From assembly GCA_002733575.1 (NCBI GenBank), contig NVWB01000150.1:21720-85719 (forward strand): DNA of 64,000 nucleotides, read 5' to 3'. A model generated the notes under the pieces. It was not told the DNA's origin and did not search any database. It was given only the letters and a program-made list of their open reading frames with translations. The position numbers and the translations under genes were made by a program. This document shows positions 36,834-45,961 of the stretch, piece by piece. This DNA comes from Blastopirellula sp. (GTDB taxonomy: Bacteria; Planctomycetota; Planctomycetia; Pirellulales; Pirellulaceae). Position 1 is the stretch's first letter, and each line of letters begins with the position of its first letter.

Positions 36834-37325
36834 CTAGTATTTTACTTCTTGTTTGGCACGCAGGGCAAACTTTTCAAATTTTACATCTTGGCAAAGTTTG
36901 ATTAACTCTTGCACTTTGCCTGCTTGAACATCCATGTCACCACGTATGATCACGGTGATTTCGTTCTCTGCATCAGCCTCATCGTTAGGGCCAGAACGAG
37001 CTTGTCTTTCAACGATAAGCCGCTTCTTTAAATCGACAAAATTGTAGTCATCTCCATCGAACCGAACGACCGTTATTTCCTCTTTGTCTATTCCTTTAGC
37101 AACTTTTTCTTTGTTGTCGATGAAAATCTGCAAAGTGACTGCATTTTCCAGCGGAGCCTCTGGTGGCTTGGCCAGTTCGCTTAATGGAAGTTTGATGCGT
37201 TGATCTTGCTCGGCCTGTGTGAAGTTGATTAGCACCATGAAAAATGCAATCAACTGAAACGTCATGTCGATCATCGGCGTCAGATCACCTTCGGCGATCT
37301 CACGAGTATTTTTTTTGATCTTCAA
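36834..37325 (-). CDS. ExbD/TolR-family biopolymer transport protein (proximal)
   Basis: 163 residues. One N-terminal helix with Asp in 'LTPMIDMTFQLIAFFMV', then a periplasmic domain ending 'LIKLCQDVKFEKFALRAK', the usual ExbD C-terminal layout. Lies 51 bases after the ExbB gene. Together with the distal ExbD both have the proton-binding Asp, in contrast to the other ExbD-like pair in this window. Confidence 0.92.
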   Translation of the reverse strand: MKIKKNTREIAEGDLTPMIDMTFQLIAFFMVLINFTQAEQDQRIKLPLSELAKPPEAPLENAVTLQIFIDNKEKVAKGIDKEEITVVRFDGDDYNFVDLKKRLIVERQARSGPNDEADAENEITVIIRGDMDVQAGKVQELIKLCQDVKFEKFALRAKQEVKY

Positions 37326-37376
37326 TGTATGTCTCCTCTACGAAACATGAATCTATATCGTTGTTTAGGAGTACTA

Positions 37377-38210
37377 TTATTGTTGGCCAGAACTTTGGAA
37401 ACGGCTCATTAGACCTTCGCTGGTGATCCCAACTTCCAGCGCCAAACGGTCAACACGATTTCGTAGAATGTTATAGAAGGCAATTGCAGGAATCGCAATG
37501 AACAAACCAATCAGTGTGGTTAAAAGCGCGGTTGAAATACCATCGGCTAATTCAGATGCTTGTGGAGTAGAACCTGCGATAGCGATTACACTAAACGCTC
37601 GAATCATTCCATCGACCGTACCAAACAAACCGACCATGGGGCTCAAGGTTCCGATCAATGCCAAATAGCTTAGACTATGGTCCATTTTCATATTTTCTTC
37701 TTCGCCCACTTCTTGCATCGCTTCGATCGCTTTATCGTAGCCTTGCGATACTTTTTCTAAACCCGCAGAAAGAACTTTACCTAAGAAAGACTCATCTTCT
37801 TTGGCCAGGTCATAGGCGTCTTGGACTTTATTTTCTTCTAAGCAAGCTTCAAAGCTTTCAACCAATGCCAGGGGAACAATGTTGTCTCTGCGAGCACTCA
37901 ACAAGTTCATCACTAGCAATGCGACAAACACGAAGGAGATGGCCAAAAATATAAAAAAGTAATACCTTAACGCTGTAAGTACCCAACTGAAAATACTTTT
38001 TTGTTCAGGGGCTGATGCAGGAGTACCAGCCGCTGGTGCTGGTTCAGCCGCTGGGGCTGCTGGCTCAGCGGCAGGTTCGGCAGCCGGAGCCGCTTCTTCT
38101 TGGGCTGATACCGTTTGGACTGAACAAAACAACGAAGCAGAAAACACAGTAAGTGCCGTTAGCAACACGAGGGAAGACGAAATTGTTCGTTTCCGAAGCC
38201 AAAGTGTCAT
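37377..38210 (-). CDS. MotA/TolQ/ExbB proton channel protein with signal peptide and Ala/Pro linker
   Basis: 277 residues from ATG 38210 (CTGGAG upstream; an earlier ATG at 38267 would add 19 residues). A signal peptide ('SLVLLTALTVFSASLFC') is followed by an Ala/Pro/Glu repeat ('APAAEPAAEPAAPAAEPA') and the three-helix ExbB core: 'YYFFIFLAISFVFVALLV', 'LIGTLSPMVGLFGTVDGM' and 'ALLTTLIGLFIAIPAIAFYN'. The conserved Thr and Gly residues of the ion path are present. It should form the pentameric channel that energises the two ExbD proteins encoded next. Confidence 0.92.
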   Translation of the reverse strand: MTLWLRKRTISSSLVLLTALTVFSASLFCSVQTVSAQEEAAPAAEPAAEPAAPAAEPAPAAGTPASAPEQKSIFSWVLTALRYYFFIFLAISFVFVALLVMNLLSARRDNIVPLALVESFEACLEENKVQDAYDLAKEDESFLGKVLSAGLEKVSQGYDKAIEAMQEVGEEENMKMDHSLSYLALIGTLSPMVGLFGTVDGMIRAFSVIAIAGSTPQASELADGISTALLTTLIGLFIAIPAIAFYNILRNRVDRLALEVGITSEGLMSRFQSSGQQ

Positions 38211-38348
38211 AGATATTCTCCAGTAGAGTAGTATTGTTTTTGGTTTTGGTGTCAGGTGAAATCGCAATCTGTTAGAAAGCGAGCAGTGTTTTGATTCTCT
38301 ATTCTAAATCAAGAATTAGGGAATCTGGGGCTTTATTTCTAAAAATCA

Positions 38349-39371
38349 TTACTTACTGGCCCAAATACTGCCGGGATATCGGGATCGCAGTAGGTCACGA
38401 GCGGCGACCGCTTCATCGGGTTTGTTAATTTGGTTCCAGGCGATGTTTAAATTGTACAACGCTTCGGCATGTAATTCTGGGTTGCCGTAAAACAGGATAT
38501 CAACATGTAGATAGGCTAAAACGGCATCATTCGGCTGTTTTTTCTGCAAGTAGCAGGCACCCAGCGCGTTGTAAGCCTGCGCGAACAACTCCGCATCTTT
38601 CGGGTTGCCTTTGCCTATGACTTGTAGTGCCAGTTTGATTCCCTCATCGGGCTTGCCAGTCTGAGACAAGCAGCTTGCTTTACCCACGTTGGCCATATCT
38701 TTTTGGCGGTTGGCCCCAGGAGTCGCAGCTTTCATTTTCAGCACTTGATTAAATTTGACCAATGCTTCGGTTGGTTTTTTTTGTGCTAATAACGATTGCC
38801 CTGTGAGTGACAATGCCTTCATTTTGAAATCAGGCCAAGGAGCTTTCTCGAGAACTCCGTAGAAATTTGTCGCTTCGGCATAGTTGCCTGATGCAATCGC
38901 TAGGTCGCCCATTAATTGGGCCGCTTGATAATAGTGCCAATTGTCGGGAGCCATTGACGCAAAAGCGCGAACTTGGATGGCCGCTTTATTTTTGTCGGAT
39001 GATCCTGAGAGTGCTAGTTTGGTGACAGTCGCAGCGTGCATGAAAACAATTTCATGTTTCACATGGCCTGAAAGGCTATCAAGCTTAATGCTTTTGATCT
39101 TCTCTAAAGCATCTTCTAGCTGCCCGTTTTGAATCATCTGACGAGCTTCTTTGGCTTGAAATGGCTCGTTGTCAAAAGAGACTTCGATAATTTCATTGAC
39201 GGGAATCTGAGTGGTCGAGGTCCCTTTGGTAAGCCCCACACTCTCTTTCGTAACCGTGCCTATGGTCCCAGTCTGCACACCGGAAGCTGTTCGTACCGTA
39301 TCGGCACTTGCATAGTTGCCAAACAGCAAAAGCAGTAGTGAAGCCATCGTGGTGATGTACTGCAACTTCAT
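38349..39371 (-). CDS. Secreted TPR protein, ExbB/ExbD operon
   Basis: 340 residues. A signal peptide ('MASLLLLLFGNYASA') is followed by a beta-rich segment (about 25-75: 'TIGTVTKESVGLTKG') and about five to six TPR-type helical repeats ('ALVKFNQVLKMK', 'AQAYNALGACYLQKKQPNDA', 'AEALYNLNIAWNQINKPDEA'). It should be a periplasmic scaffold. It lies 138 bases upstream of the ExbB gene and 101 downstream of a second TPR gene, a fixed combination in Planctomycetes. Confidence 0.85.
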   Translation of the reverse strand: MKLQYITTMASLLLLLFGNYASADTVRTASGVQTGTIGTVTKESVGLTKGTSTTQIPVNEIIEVSFDNEPFQAKEARQMIQNGQLEDALEKIKSIKLDSLSGHVKHEIVFMHAATVTKLALSGSSDKNKAAIQVRAFASMAPDNWHYYQAAQLMGDLAIASGNYAEATNFYGVLEKAPWPDFKMKALSLTGQSLLAQKKPTEALVKFNQVLKMKAATPGANRQKDMANVGKASCLSQTGKPDEGIKLALQVIGKGNPKDAELFAQAYNALGACYLQKKQPNDAVLAYLHVDILFYGNPELHAEALYNLNIAWNQINKPDEAVAARDLLRSRYPGSIWASK

Positions 39372-39472
39372 TGAAACACTCCTGGATTATCTCTTTGAAA
39401 AGTGAATTTTAAATTAATAGGTTGAGAAGTTTGTCGTCTTGGGGGTGTGGCTTAAATCAATGTTCAAGCAGA

Positions 39473-42400
39473 TTAGGATTTCAGGCCCGTTACTGGATCT
39501 CCAAGTTCCTTTTGGATTTTTCGTATCAGACCCTCAAATTTTGCACGTGAGGCTTCGCCGCCTAAGTCGGGGTACAGGCTTGCCGTGTTGGAAATATCTC
39601 TCTTGGCTGAAGCCAGATTCTTTTTCTTGGTTGCTGCAACGGTTGACGCTTTGGCATATTCAAAGCGGCTAAAGGCCAAGCGGTATCTTGATTCAAAGAA
39701 AACAGCACTGTAGGGACTTGGTTTCCCATTTTGTACAATAGCGTAGCGGGCTAGCGTGGCTTGGATTTGGCCCCAGCCCCAAACTGCATTTTTCTTGGTT
39801 TTAGGGTCTCTGCCTGATCCCATCATTGCGAGGAAAAACTTTTTAGGCTCCTTGGAACTGAGCCCCCACTCGTGATAGGTTTGGGCGGCTTCCATTTGCA
39901 CATTAATCATCATGCTATTTTCAGTCAGCACTTCGGTAAAAGCAGCAATCGCTTTGTCGTAATTTCCCAAAGCACGTTGAACCATGGCTACACGCATCTT
40001 GGCTTGCGTCAAGAGTTGTGGATTGATGGACTTATCGTCTTTCCCTTTCGCGATCACTTTCCCAAAATTCTTAGCGGCTTTTTCAAAGAAGCTTTTTGCA
40101 TCAGCTCCAACGGTGCCATCTTTCGATTTTGCGCCCATCCCTAAGTTGTAGAAGGTTTCTCCTACCCAATTCAAAACGGTTAAATCATCCGTCGATTCAG
40201 CGACTCGGTCTAAGAAAGTCTCGAACCCTTTTGAGAGGGCCCCTTTGCTGGCTGTGGGTGTGTTTTCTAGCTGCTGTTTTAGGTCACGAGCTAATGATAT
40301 ATAGACCGCAATCAACTGTTTTTGCCCGGCCACATCATCGCCGACCAAGGCTTTTAGCTGGTCCATGACATTCAGAGCTTTATCCATCATCTTCTCTGCT
40401 TCTGCTTGCGATTTCACGCCAGCAAGAGAAGAGACATAAACCCGAACCGCTCCTTTGTAGATCAACTTCTTTAGAGAGGCACTAGTGATCGCTTTATTCT
40501 CGCTTTCGATTAAATGCAGTAAACCGAGCGTTTCGCCTTCTAACACGGGAATCGCTTTTTTAGGAGTTCCTAAATCAGCATAAATTTGAGCTAACGACAA
40601 AGCAGCTATGACATAAGTCGTACTCGCTTCACCACCGGAGAATTGGGTTACCCCATTCTGCAAATTAGCTAACGCCTTGGTTTTTGCTGTGTCCAGTTGT
40701 TTTTGAGTAGGCAGGCCCTTGGTCGGTAATTTGTCGCGAGTGGCCACGCGATGTGCTTCCTTGCCTCTTAAGTAATAGGACCAGAAAGTTTGACCGATTT
40801 TTAATTCGGCCGCTGGTCGTTTATTCGATTTCTTGGGAATGCGATTCAAGGTGGCTTCGGCTTCGGTCAGCTTGCCTTGCTGAACTTGGAAGCCCACCAA
40901 GGTGGCCAGGGCTTCATTGGTTTCGGGCTCACCTGGCCATTGTTTGGCCATGAATTCTACCGATTCCTGAATCTTGCTCAGTTCATACGATTTGTCGCCA
41001 TCTCCCTTTGCTTCGTAAAGCATCAGGTAGGAAGCCAAGGCCAGTTTGGCACAAGTTTTTGCTGATGGACTGGTTGGGTAGCGACGAGAGATGAAGTCTC
41101 CCATGACATAAGATCGATGGTAAGATTTGTCTAGAAAATCAAGATAACACAGGTAATAGCGAACCGAGTTTAAATCGTCCGAAGGCGTGTCGTAGTCTGC
41201 TAAGTTTACCGCAGTATTGAATGCGCCACGCGATCTTTGATAGCTTCCGCTCATCGACTCTTGAGCCGTGGAGATATCCGCTTGCAGTGCTTTTTTCTCT
41301 TTGGGAGTCTTCTTCGAAGCCAACTGAACTCGCAATTTCTTCAGAACAAAGGCCTTCGATTGAGCTTCGGTGATGGCTTCGCGTCCTGCTGAAACCGCTT
41401 CACTAAATGTCTTAGGGGCATCATCCGCAACGATATCGGCCCCTTGCAAAGAGCCTTTGATTTGAATGGCTTCCTTCTGATAAGAGCTTGGATAGCGAGC
41501 GACATCAACAATAAATTGGATACCTGATCTTCTGGTGCTTGCTTTGCCATCGTCTCCCTTTTTCATGGCTTCCGATTCGGCCAAATACGATTTGGCAATC
41601 AGAAACTTTAGCTCTAGCCAGTCAGGGTCGCGCAATTCGCTTGGTCTGAATTGTTGACTCTCTAGCCATTTTCCACAGATATCATGAATCTGTTTGTATT
41701 TTTTGGGTGTCTCATCCAACCAGCATACAATCAGGTTTTTGACGCCCTTCATTTTCACTCGACGAAAACCATCTGGACGATCTGGGAGTAGCATCAAGTC
41801 GTCTTTGTAGATCGCTACTGCTTTGGGATAGTCTTTCAGCAATTGATACCCTTGCCCTTGGTAGAGTCGGGCATAGAGACCTGCGAGTTTTGATTTGTAC
41901 TTGCTGTAAGTCTCACCAAATTCCTTAATGGCAGTGTTGACTTGGTTCTTCTGTTGATCGCTGCCAGGAGTTGCTAACTTTGCTTTTTCAAACAAGCAGG
42001 TCGTTGCCAATAGTTGGCACTGCATGTACGCAGACCGCATTTCATCTCGATGCTCTATTTTGTCTGCCTCTTTTACAGGGTCTAATAACTTCGGGATGGC
42101 AGTCAAAATTTCTTTGATCGTTGCGATGGAGCCCTGGAATACTTTTCGCGCGGCATCGTACTTTTCACCTGATTTTTTTAAGAAGGCTTCTTTTTCTTTT
42201 GCATCTTTTTTGCTATTGGCCTGAAGCTCTGCTAGTTTTGCTTGTTCAAGCAGTAAATTACCCCGCTGAATTGTGGCAACGACAAAATCAGGATGTTCGG
42301 GGTTATTCTTTAAAAATTTACTGAGATTGGTATCGGCTGAAGTCAATAATTTGTCTCGCATCTCTGCATTACGTTGCACGCGTGATGCGTCAATTTGAGT

Positions 42401-42619
42401 CACCGCTTTTCGATAGTCAAGCGACTTCTTGATCTCAGCAGAGACATTAGGGTTCTCAGCGATGCGATCCAGATAGAGGATCGCTTGGTCATAATAACCA
42501 CGCTCAAGTAATCCACCCAAAAAGGCTTCTACTGGTTCAGCTGCATGAATCTGAGTGCCGTTCAATAAGACTAGACTTAGGATGAACAACAACAGGTACC
42601 GTCGAGCAATCAACAGCAT
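39473..42619 (-). CDS. Large secreted TPR-rich protein, first gene of the ExbB/ExbD operon
   Basis: 1,048 residues. A signal peptide ('RYLLLFILSLVLLNGTQIHA') is followed by TPR-like repeats over most of the length, for example 'ERGYYDQAILYLDRIAENP' at the start and 'ALGNYDKAIAAFTEVLTEN' near the end. AAGGAAAGTGAA lies directly before the ATG. It is the lead gene of a unit of two TPR proteins, an ExbB and two ExbD, which suggests an envelope machine in which the TPR proteins handle periplasmic substrates. Identity of the substrate is unknown. Confidence 0.85.
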   Translation of the reverse strand: MLLIARRYLLLFILSLVLLNGTQIHAAEPVEAFLGGLLERGYYDQAILYLDRIAENPNVSAEIKKSLDYRKAVTQIDASRVQRNAEMRDKLLTSADTNLSKFLKNNPEHPDFVVATIQRGNLLLEQAKLAELQANSKKDAKEKEAFLKKSGEKYDAARKVFQGSIATIKEILTAIPKLLDPVKEADKIEHRDEMRSAYMQCQLLATTCLFEKAKLATPGSDQQKNQVNTAIKEFGETYSKYKSKLAGLYARLYQGQGYQLLKDYPKAVAIYKDDLMLLPDRPDGFRRVKMKGVKNLIVCWLDETPKKYKQIHDICGKWLESQQFRPSELRDPDWLELKFLIAKSYLAESEAMKKGDDGKASTRRSGIQFIVDVARYPSSYQKEAIQIKGSLQGADIVADDAPKTFSEAVSAGREAITEAQSKAFVLKKLRVQLASKKTPKEKKALQADISTAQESMSGSYQRSRGAFNTAVNLADYDTPSDDLNSVRYYLCYLDFLDKSYHRSYVMGDFISRRYPTSPSAKTCAKLALASYLMLYEAKGDGDKSYELSKIQESVEFMAKQWPGEPETNEALATLVGFQVQQGKLTEAEATLNRIPKKSNKRPAAELKIGQTFWSYYLRGKEAHRVATRDKLPTKGLPTQKQLDTAKTKALANLQNGVTQFSGGEASTTYVIAALSLAQIYADLGTPKKAIPVLEGETLGLLHLIESENKAITSASLKKLIYKGAVRVYVSSLAGVKSQAEAEKMMDKALNVMDQLKALVGDDVAGQKQLIAVYISLARDLKQQLENTPTASKGALSKGFETFLDRVAESTDDLTVLNWVGETFYNLGMGAKSKDGTVGADAKSFFEKAAKNFGKVIAKGKDDKSINPQLLTQAKMRVAMVQRALGNYDKAIAAFTEVLTENSMMINVQMEAAQTYHEWGLSSKEPKKFFLAMMGSGRDPKTKKNAVWGWGQIQATLARYAIVQNGKPSPYSAVFFESRYRLAFSRFEYAKASTVAATKKKNLASAKRDISNTASLYPDLGGEASRAKFEGLIRKIQKELGDPVTGLKS

Positions 42620-43021
42620 TTCACTTTCCTTGCTTTGTAGTAACAGCCCGATACGTGAATTCCGTATCGCAGCAAAACCGGAACGGGGATTCCGTCCTGA
42701 AAATAGTAAAAAAGGAGTTCGGTTAGGGACAAGCCCAAAAGGAAATTCAGCTAAACCATGGTATAGCTAAATTGTACTAGATGGGTGCAAACATCTGCCG
42801 TAAAGGAAAAGTTTAGGTTGGCAAATGATCCGATAGCGTATTTTTACAGTCTATCACATTATAAACTCTTGATGTGTAGTTCAACCACTTACTGTCGCGT
42901 GAGCCAAAGTTCGTTGACAAATTAATGGGTAAGCCCAAGCTTTTTTCTTGACAAGGGCCAATCTGGCAACAAATCTCCACTTTTCACCTCCTATCTGGGG
43001 GCTAATATCGTGGAACTGCCC
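42620..43021. other. Gap of about 400 bases: leader of the TPR/ExbB operon
   Basis: No credible gene. The leader side holds a perfect 7-bp hairpin CGATACG-TGAATTC-CGTATCG (42649-42669) about 30 bases upstream of the large TPR gene start, beside a second imperfect one (near 42677-42698). These lie in the 5' untranslated region of the operon and may affect translation or RNA stability. No clear terminator follows the vWA gene that ends at 43022. Confidence 0.5.
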
Positions 43022-45127
43022 TCAAGGGTCTTGAGCCCTTTCAATATCATGAATGAGTTGTATTACCTCTTGAAACGCTGATGTTTGTTTTAGTAGAGGG
43101 TTTACATTGCTTGCAGCATCTTTGAGTTGATTTAGTGTGTTGGATCGTAGTTTCGTGAAATGAGAATCTCTTAATAATTCAGCGGCCTGTGCGGTAATTT
43201 GAGCCGTTTGTAACGAGAAGGGTGTGGAGTGCCAGTTGGTGGCAAATTGTAAGCGGCCAATTTTCTGAGTCTGTTTTTTTGTTTTGCCAGTTGCTGAATC
43301 TTTCCAGGTCAGTTCAGCGGTGGCTACCTCATTAGGGCCACTGGGAGAAAGCGTGACTTCAAAAAGAGCGGAACTCGTTTCTGAGCTATAGAAAGGAGCA
43401 GTCGAAGCAGCAGAGTTAAATCCACCTGACAGAGGATTATGCCCTATCAGTCGATATCGAAGAACCGACTTGGGATTCCAGATAACGCGAAGCGAAACAT
43501 GATCCGCAACGGGTGCATCTTGATTACTGATGACCTGTCGCAAGTAGCGATTTATTTTCAAGGGTTGAACTAACGAAACAAGCTTGCCGTGATCCTTCCA
43601 AAACTGTAAACCAGGGTTGCTTACAGACCAGCGAGGATCGGCCACTTCAAGCCATTGAAAATCAATGCCCTGGGAGCTGGCATCATTGAGAAGTGGTTCT
43701 AGTTGTAGTTTTGTAGGATGGTCTAGTTGGGATAAATTATCGGAAACAACAAGCAAACAATTTCGGGCGTGATTCGAGCCAGAGTGATCCAACGCCACGG
43801 AAGAGGCATACCGAATGCCTGCGGCCAGATTCCATTGATGATTTAAATTGATCTGTTGCAGCGAGTTTGTCCATGACTCGATATCTTGGGCGGTTGCTTG
43901 ATGAATCGCAGTGTAGGGCAATGCACCCATGATCACCAAGGTTGCAGTATCTTCGTCAGCAAGATGCAATGGTATTTGGCTCAGCGATTGTTTGATTTGA
44001 TCCCAGTGCTTTCCTTGACAAAGTGAGGAGGATACATCAAGGGCAATGGTCAAGTGAACAGGAACCCTGGGCTTTCGAGGCGAAGCACCAGCGATAGCGC
44101 CGATTTGAATCATACCGGTTCCTGGCGATGCAAAAATAGCAGGTCCGGCAGCAGTGCGAAGTGCCAGTTGTCCAGGCCGGGCCTCTGGGAAGAAATGGCT
44201 CGTTGCGTTCACAAACTGTTCGACTCGAACACGGTCTGCGGCCGGCAATCGCTTCTCGCGAAGCAGAGATCGAACGTAGTCATAGCTGTCGGTTTCAACC
44301 GATAGATTCAAACGTGTGTGTTGTGGTTTCTTTGTGTTTGGTACTCGTATATAAGGGTACACGCCTTCTTTGAAGAGGAAGTTGCGATCAAACAGAGACG
44401 TTGATGCGACTTCGCTGTCGTGTTGATTTTTGCTGGGAAGGATCATCGGAGCGGCAACAATTTCAGGCGAGCCAGGGCTGGCTCCCAAAGGTTGCCACCG
44501 CATTAGAAAAACATCGGAGTTGAGATTGTCTGGTAAATCCGAAGCAAGGTGCGTCACTAATAAAGGGTCCACGTGATTTGTTTCAAACGAAAAATCTTGC
44601 GGTTCTAATTCCGGTAAATGTTGGAATCCTGGTTGAGTAACAGAGAGGTCATCAACAGAGATGTCATCAACAGAGATGTCTGGAATGAAACTAGGGTCGT
44701 TTACAAGTAATTTTTGCTCAAGATTGGTATCTTGAGCCAAGGGAGAAAAATCATAATCAGGAGGCAATTGAATGACTAAATCATCAGGTTGATTTAGTTT
44801 GGCGAGACTGAAGATGCCCAATAATAAAAATAACAGTGCCGCGGTGGTTGTCGCTAAAAATGGTTGTTGCCGATAGAAGCGTGTCAGACGCGAAGAGAGT
44901 GGTGTGATGTCCGTTAAAGCCGTAGCATTGCTAGAGGCTTGGTCGGGGATTTCGTCAGTTGAACTAAGTAGTCGCGGGATCAGGTTCTCAGGGACTTCAA
45001 CATTACGCAACAGCACATCAACTTCCGCTTCCGCAGGAAGATGCGTTTGAGACAAACGATAGAGTAGTCCATTAGGCAATGGCACATCCCTTAGCTTGCG
45101 TTCGATTTGTTCGTCTTGATTATCCAC
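43022..45127 (-). CDS. YfbK-like vWA protein with anti-sigma-type N-terminus and membrane helix
   Basis: 701 residues. The N-terminal cytoplasmic part (1-90) has a repeated pattern 'VPLPNGLLYRL' / 'VEVPENLIPRLL'; then one helix (about 91-108). Outside are a short tandem repeat (DISVD units), the YfbK-type N-domain ('SVETDSYDYVRSLLREKRLP' then 'RVRVEQFVN'), a vWA domain with an intact MIDAS ('TIALDVSSSL', 'LVVSDNLS') and a C-terminal domain with 'NPKSVLRYRLIGHN', as in DUF3520 of YfbK. The gene lies 26 bases after an ECF sigma gene, so the N-terminus is probably its anti-sigma domain, though no classical zinc anti-sigma motif is seen. Confidence 0.8.
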   Translation of the reverse strand: MDNQDEQIERKLRDVPLPNGLLYRLSQTHLPAEAEVDVLLRNVEVPENLIPRLLSSTDEIPDQASSNATALTDITPLSSRLTRFYRQQPFLATTTAALLFLLLGIFSLAKLNQPDDLVIQLPPDYDFSPLAQDTNLEQKLLVNDPSFIPDISVDDISVDDLSVTQPGFQHLPELEPQDFSFETNHVDPLLVTHLASDLPDNLNSDVFLMRWQPLGASPGSPEIVAAPMILPSKNQHDSEVASTSLFDRNFLFKEGVYPYIRVPNTKKPQHTRLNLSVETDSYDYVRSLLREKRLPAADRVRVEQFVNATSHFFPEARPGQLALRTAAGPAIFASPGTGMIQIGAIAGASPRKPRVPVHLTIALDVSSSLCQGKHWDQIKQSLSQIPLHLADEDTATLVIMGALPYTAIHQATAQDIESWTNSLQQINLNHQWNLAAGIRYASSVALDHSGSNHARNCLLVVSDNLSQLDHPTKLQLEPLLNDASSQGIDFQWLEVADPRWSVSNPGLQFWKDHGKLVSLVQPLKINRYLRQVISNQDAPVADHVSLRVIWNPKSVLRYRLIGHNPLSGGFNSAASTAPFYSSETSSALFEVTLSPSGPNEVATAELTWKDSATGKTKKQTQKIGRLQFATNWHSTPFSLQTAQITAQAAELLRDSHFTKLRSNTLNQLKDAASNVNPLLKQTSAFQEVIQLIHDIERAQDP

Positions 45128-45153
45128 GATCTTGATTAACTATTGGCTGACTC

Positions 45154-45714
45154 TTATTCAGTCTTATTATTGGTTGCCAGGAATTCACGTAATCTTTTTT
45201 TGGCACGACTCACGCGTGAAAGGATCGTGCCCAGCGGAACTTCTAACGTATCGGCCACCTCTTGGTGTGTGAGTTCTCCCACGACGACCAAGAGCAAGGC
45301 TTCTCGCAAGTTGGGTGATAATTGGTTTAGTCCAACTTGAACTTCATCGCAAAACTCTTGCTCAAAAGGGTCTTGATCGACCACGGTTCGTTCTGAGTAT
45401 TCATGATCTGTCAGGTTGCCCGGCTGTGCCTTTTTTCGCCAGCGATCAATGACCCTTCTCCGCAAGATCGACATGAGCCATGCTCGATCCCCTCGCCCTT
45501 CTTCAAATCGCTCACGACTTCGCCAAACAGACCGAAAGGTCTCCTGGACAACGTCCTCGGCTCCATGCCGGTCGCTCATCATGCGACAAGCAACCCGATA
45601 GAGAGTTGCGCCGTGAAGATGCACTAGACGGTTAAAGTCATTTAATGAGAGGGACAAAGTTTTTCCCGCAGAGACTTGGCTGTTGTCTACCGACTGGCCT
45701 GACCGGCACGACAA
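45154..45714 (-). CDS. ECF-type RNA polymerase sigma factor
   Basis: 186 residues. Region 2 (about 30-100: 'DRHGAEDVVQETFRSVWRSR', 'AWLMSILRRRVIDRWRKK') and region 4 (about 125-180: 'LSPNLREALLLVVVGELTHQ', 'EVADTLEVPLGTILSRVSRA') match the RpoE/SigW style of ECF factor, unlike the Planctomycete type at 8129. It is encoded with the downstream YfbK-like vWA membrane protein, which should hold it inactive until an envelope signal arrives. The 247-base upstream gap is divergent from the next gene. Confidence 0.93.
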   Translation of the reverse strand: MSCRSGQSVDNSQVSAGKTLSLSLNDFNRLVHLHGATLYRVACRMMSDRHGAEDVVQETFRSVWRSRERFEEGRGDRAWLMSILRRRVIDRWRKKAQPGNLTDHEYSERTVVDQDPFEQEFCDEVQVGLNQLSPNLREALLLVVVGELTHQEVADTLEVPLGTILSRVSRAKKRLREFLATNNKTE

Positions 45715-45961
45715 CTATTAATACGAAAGCTTGGGCCTGGTTTATTTCACGATTCTTGCTTGATTCGCAGATTCCTTATTTCATGGTAACATAGAGGACC
45801 AGAATTGAAGGTCATTCGGCATGGTAAAAATGAAAACAAGACATTCGCTTTATTCCAACCTTATGCAATAATTCAAGGGACAAGATGCGAATCCTGCTTT
45901 AGGTTGCCTGTCGCATGACAGGTTAGTTAAACTATTTTACAGTAACGGTTTATAGCCATAA

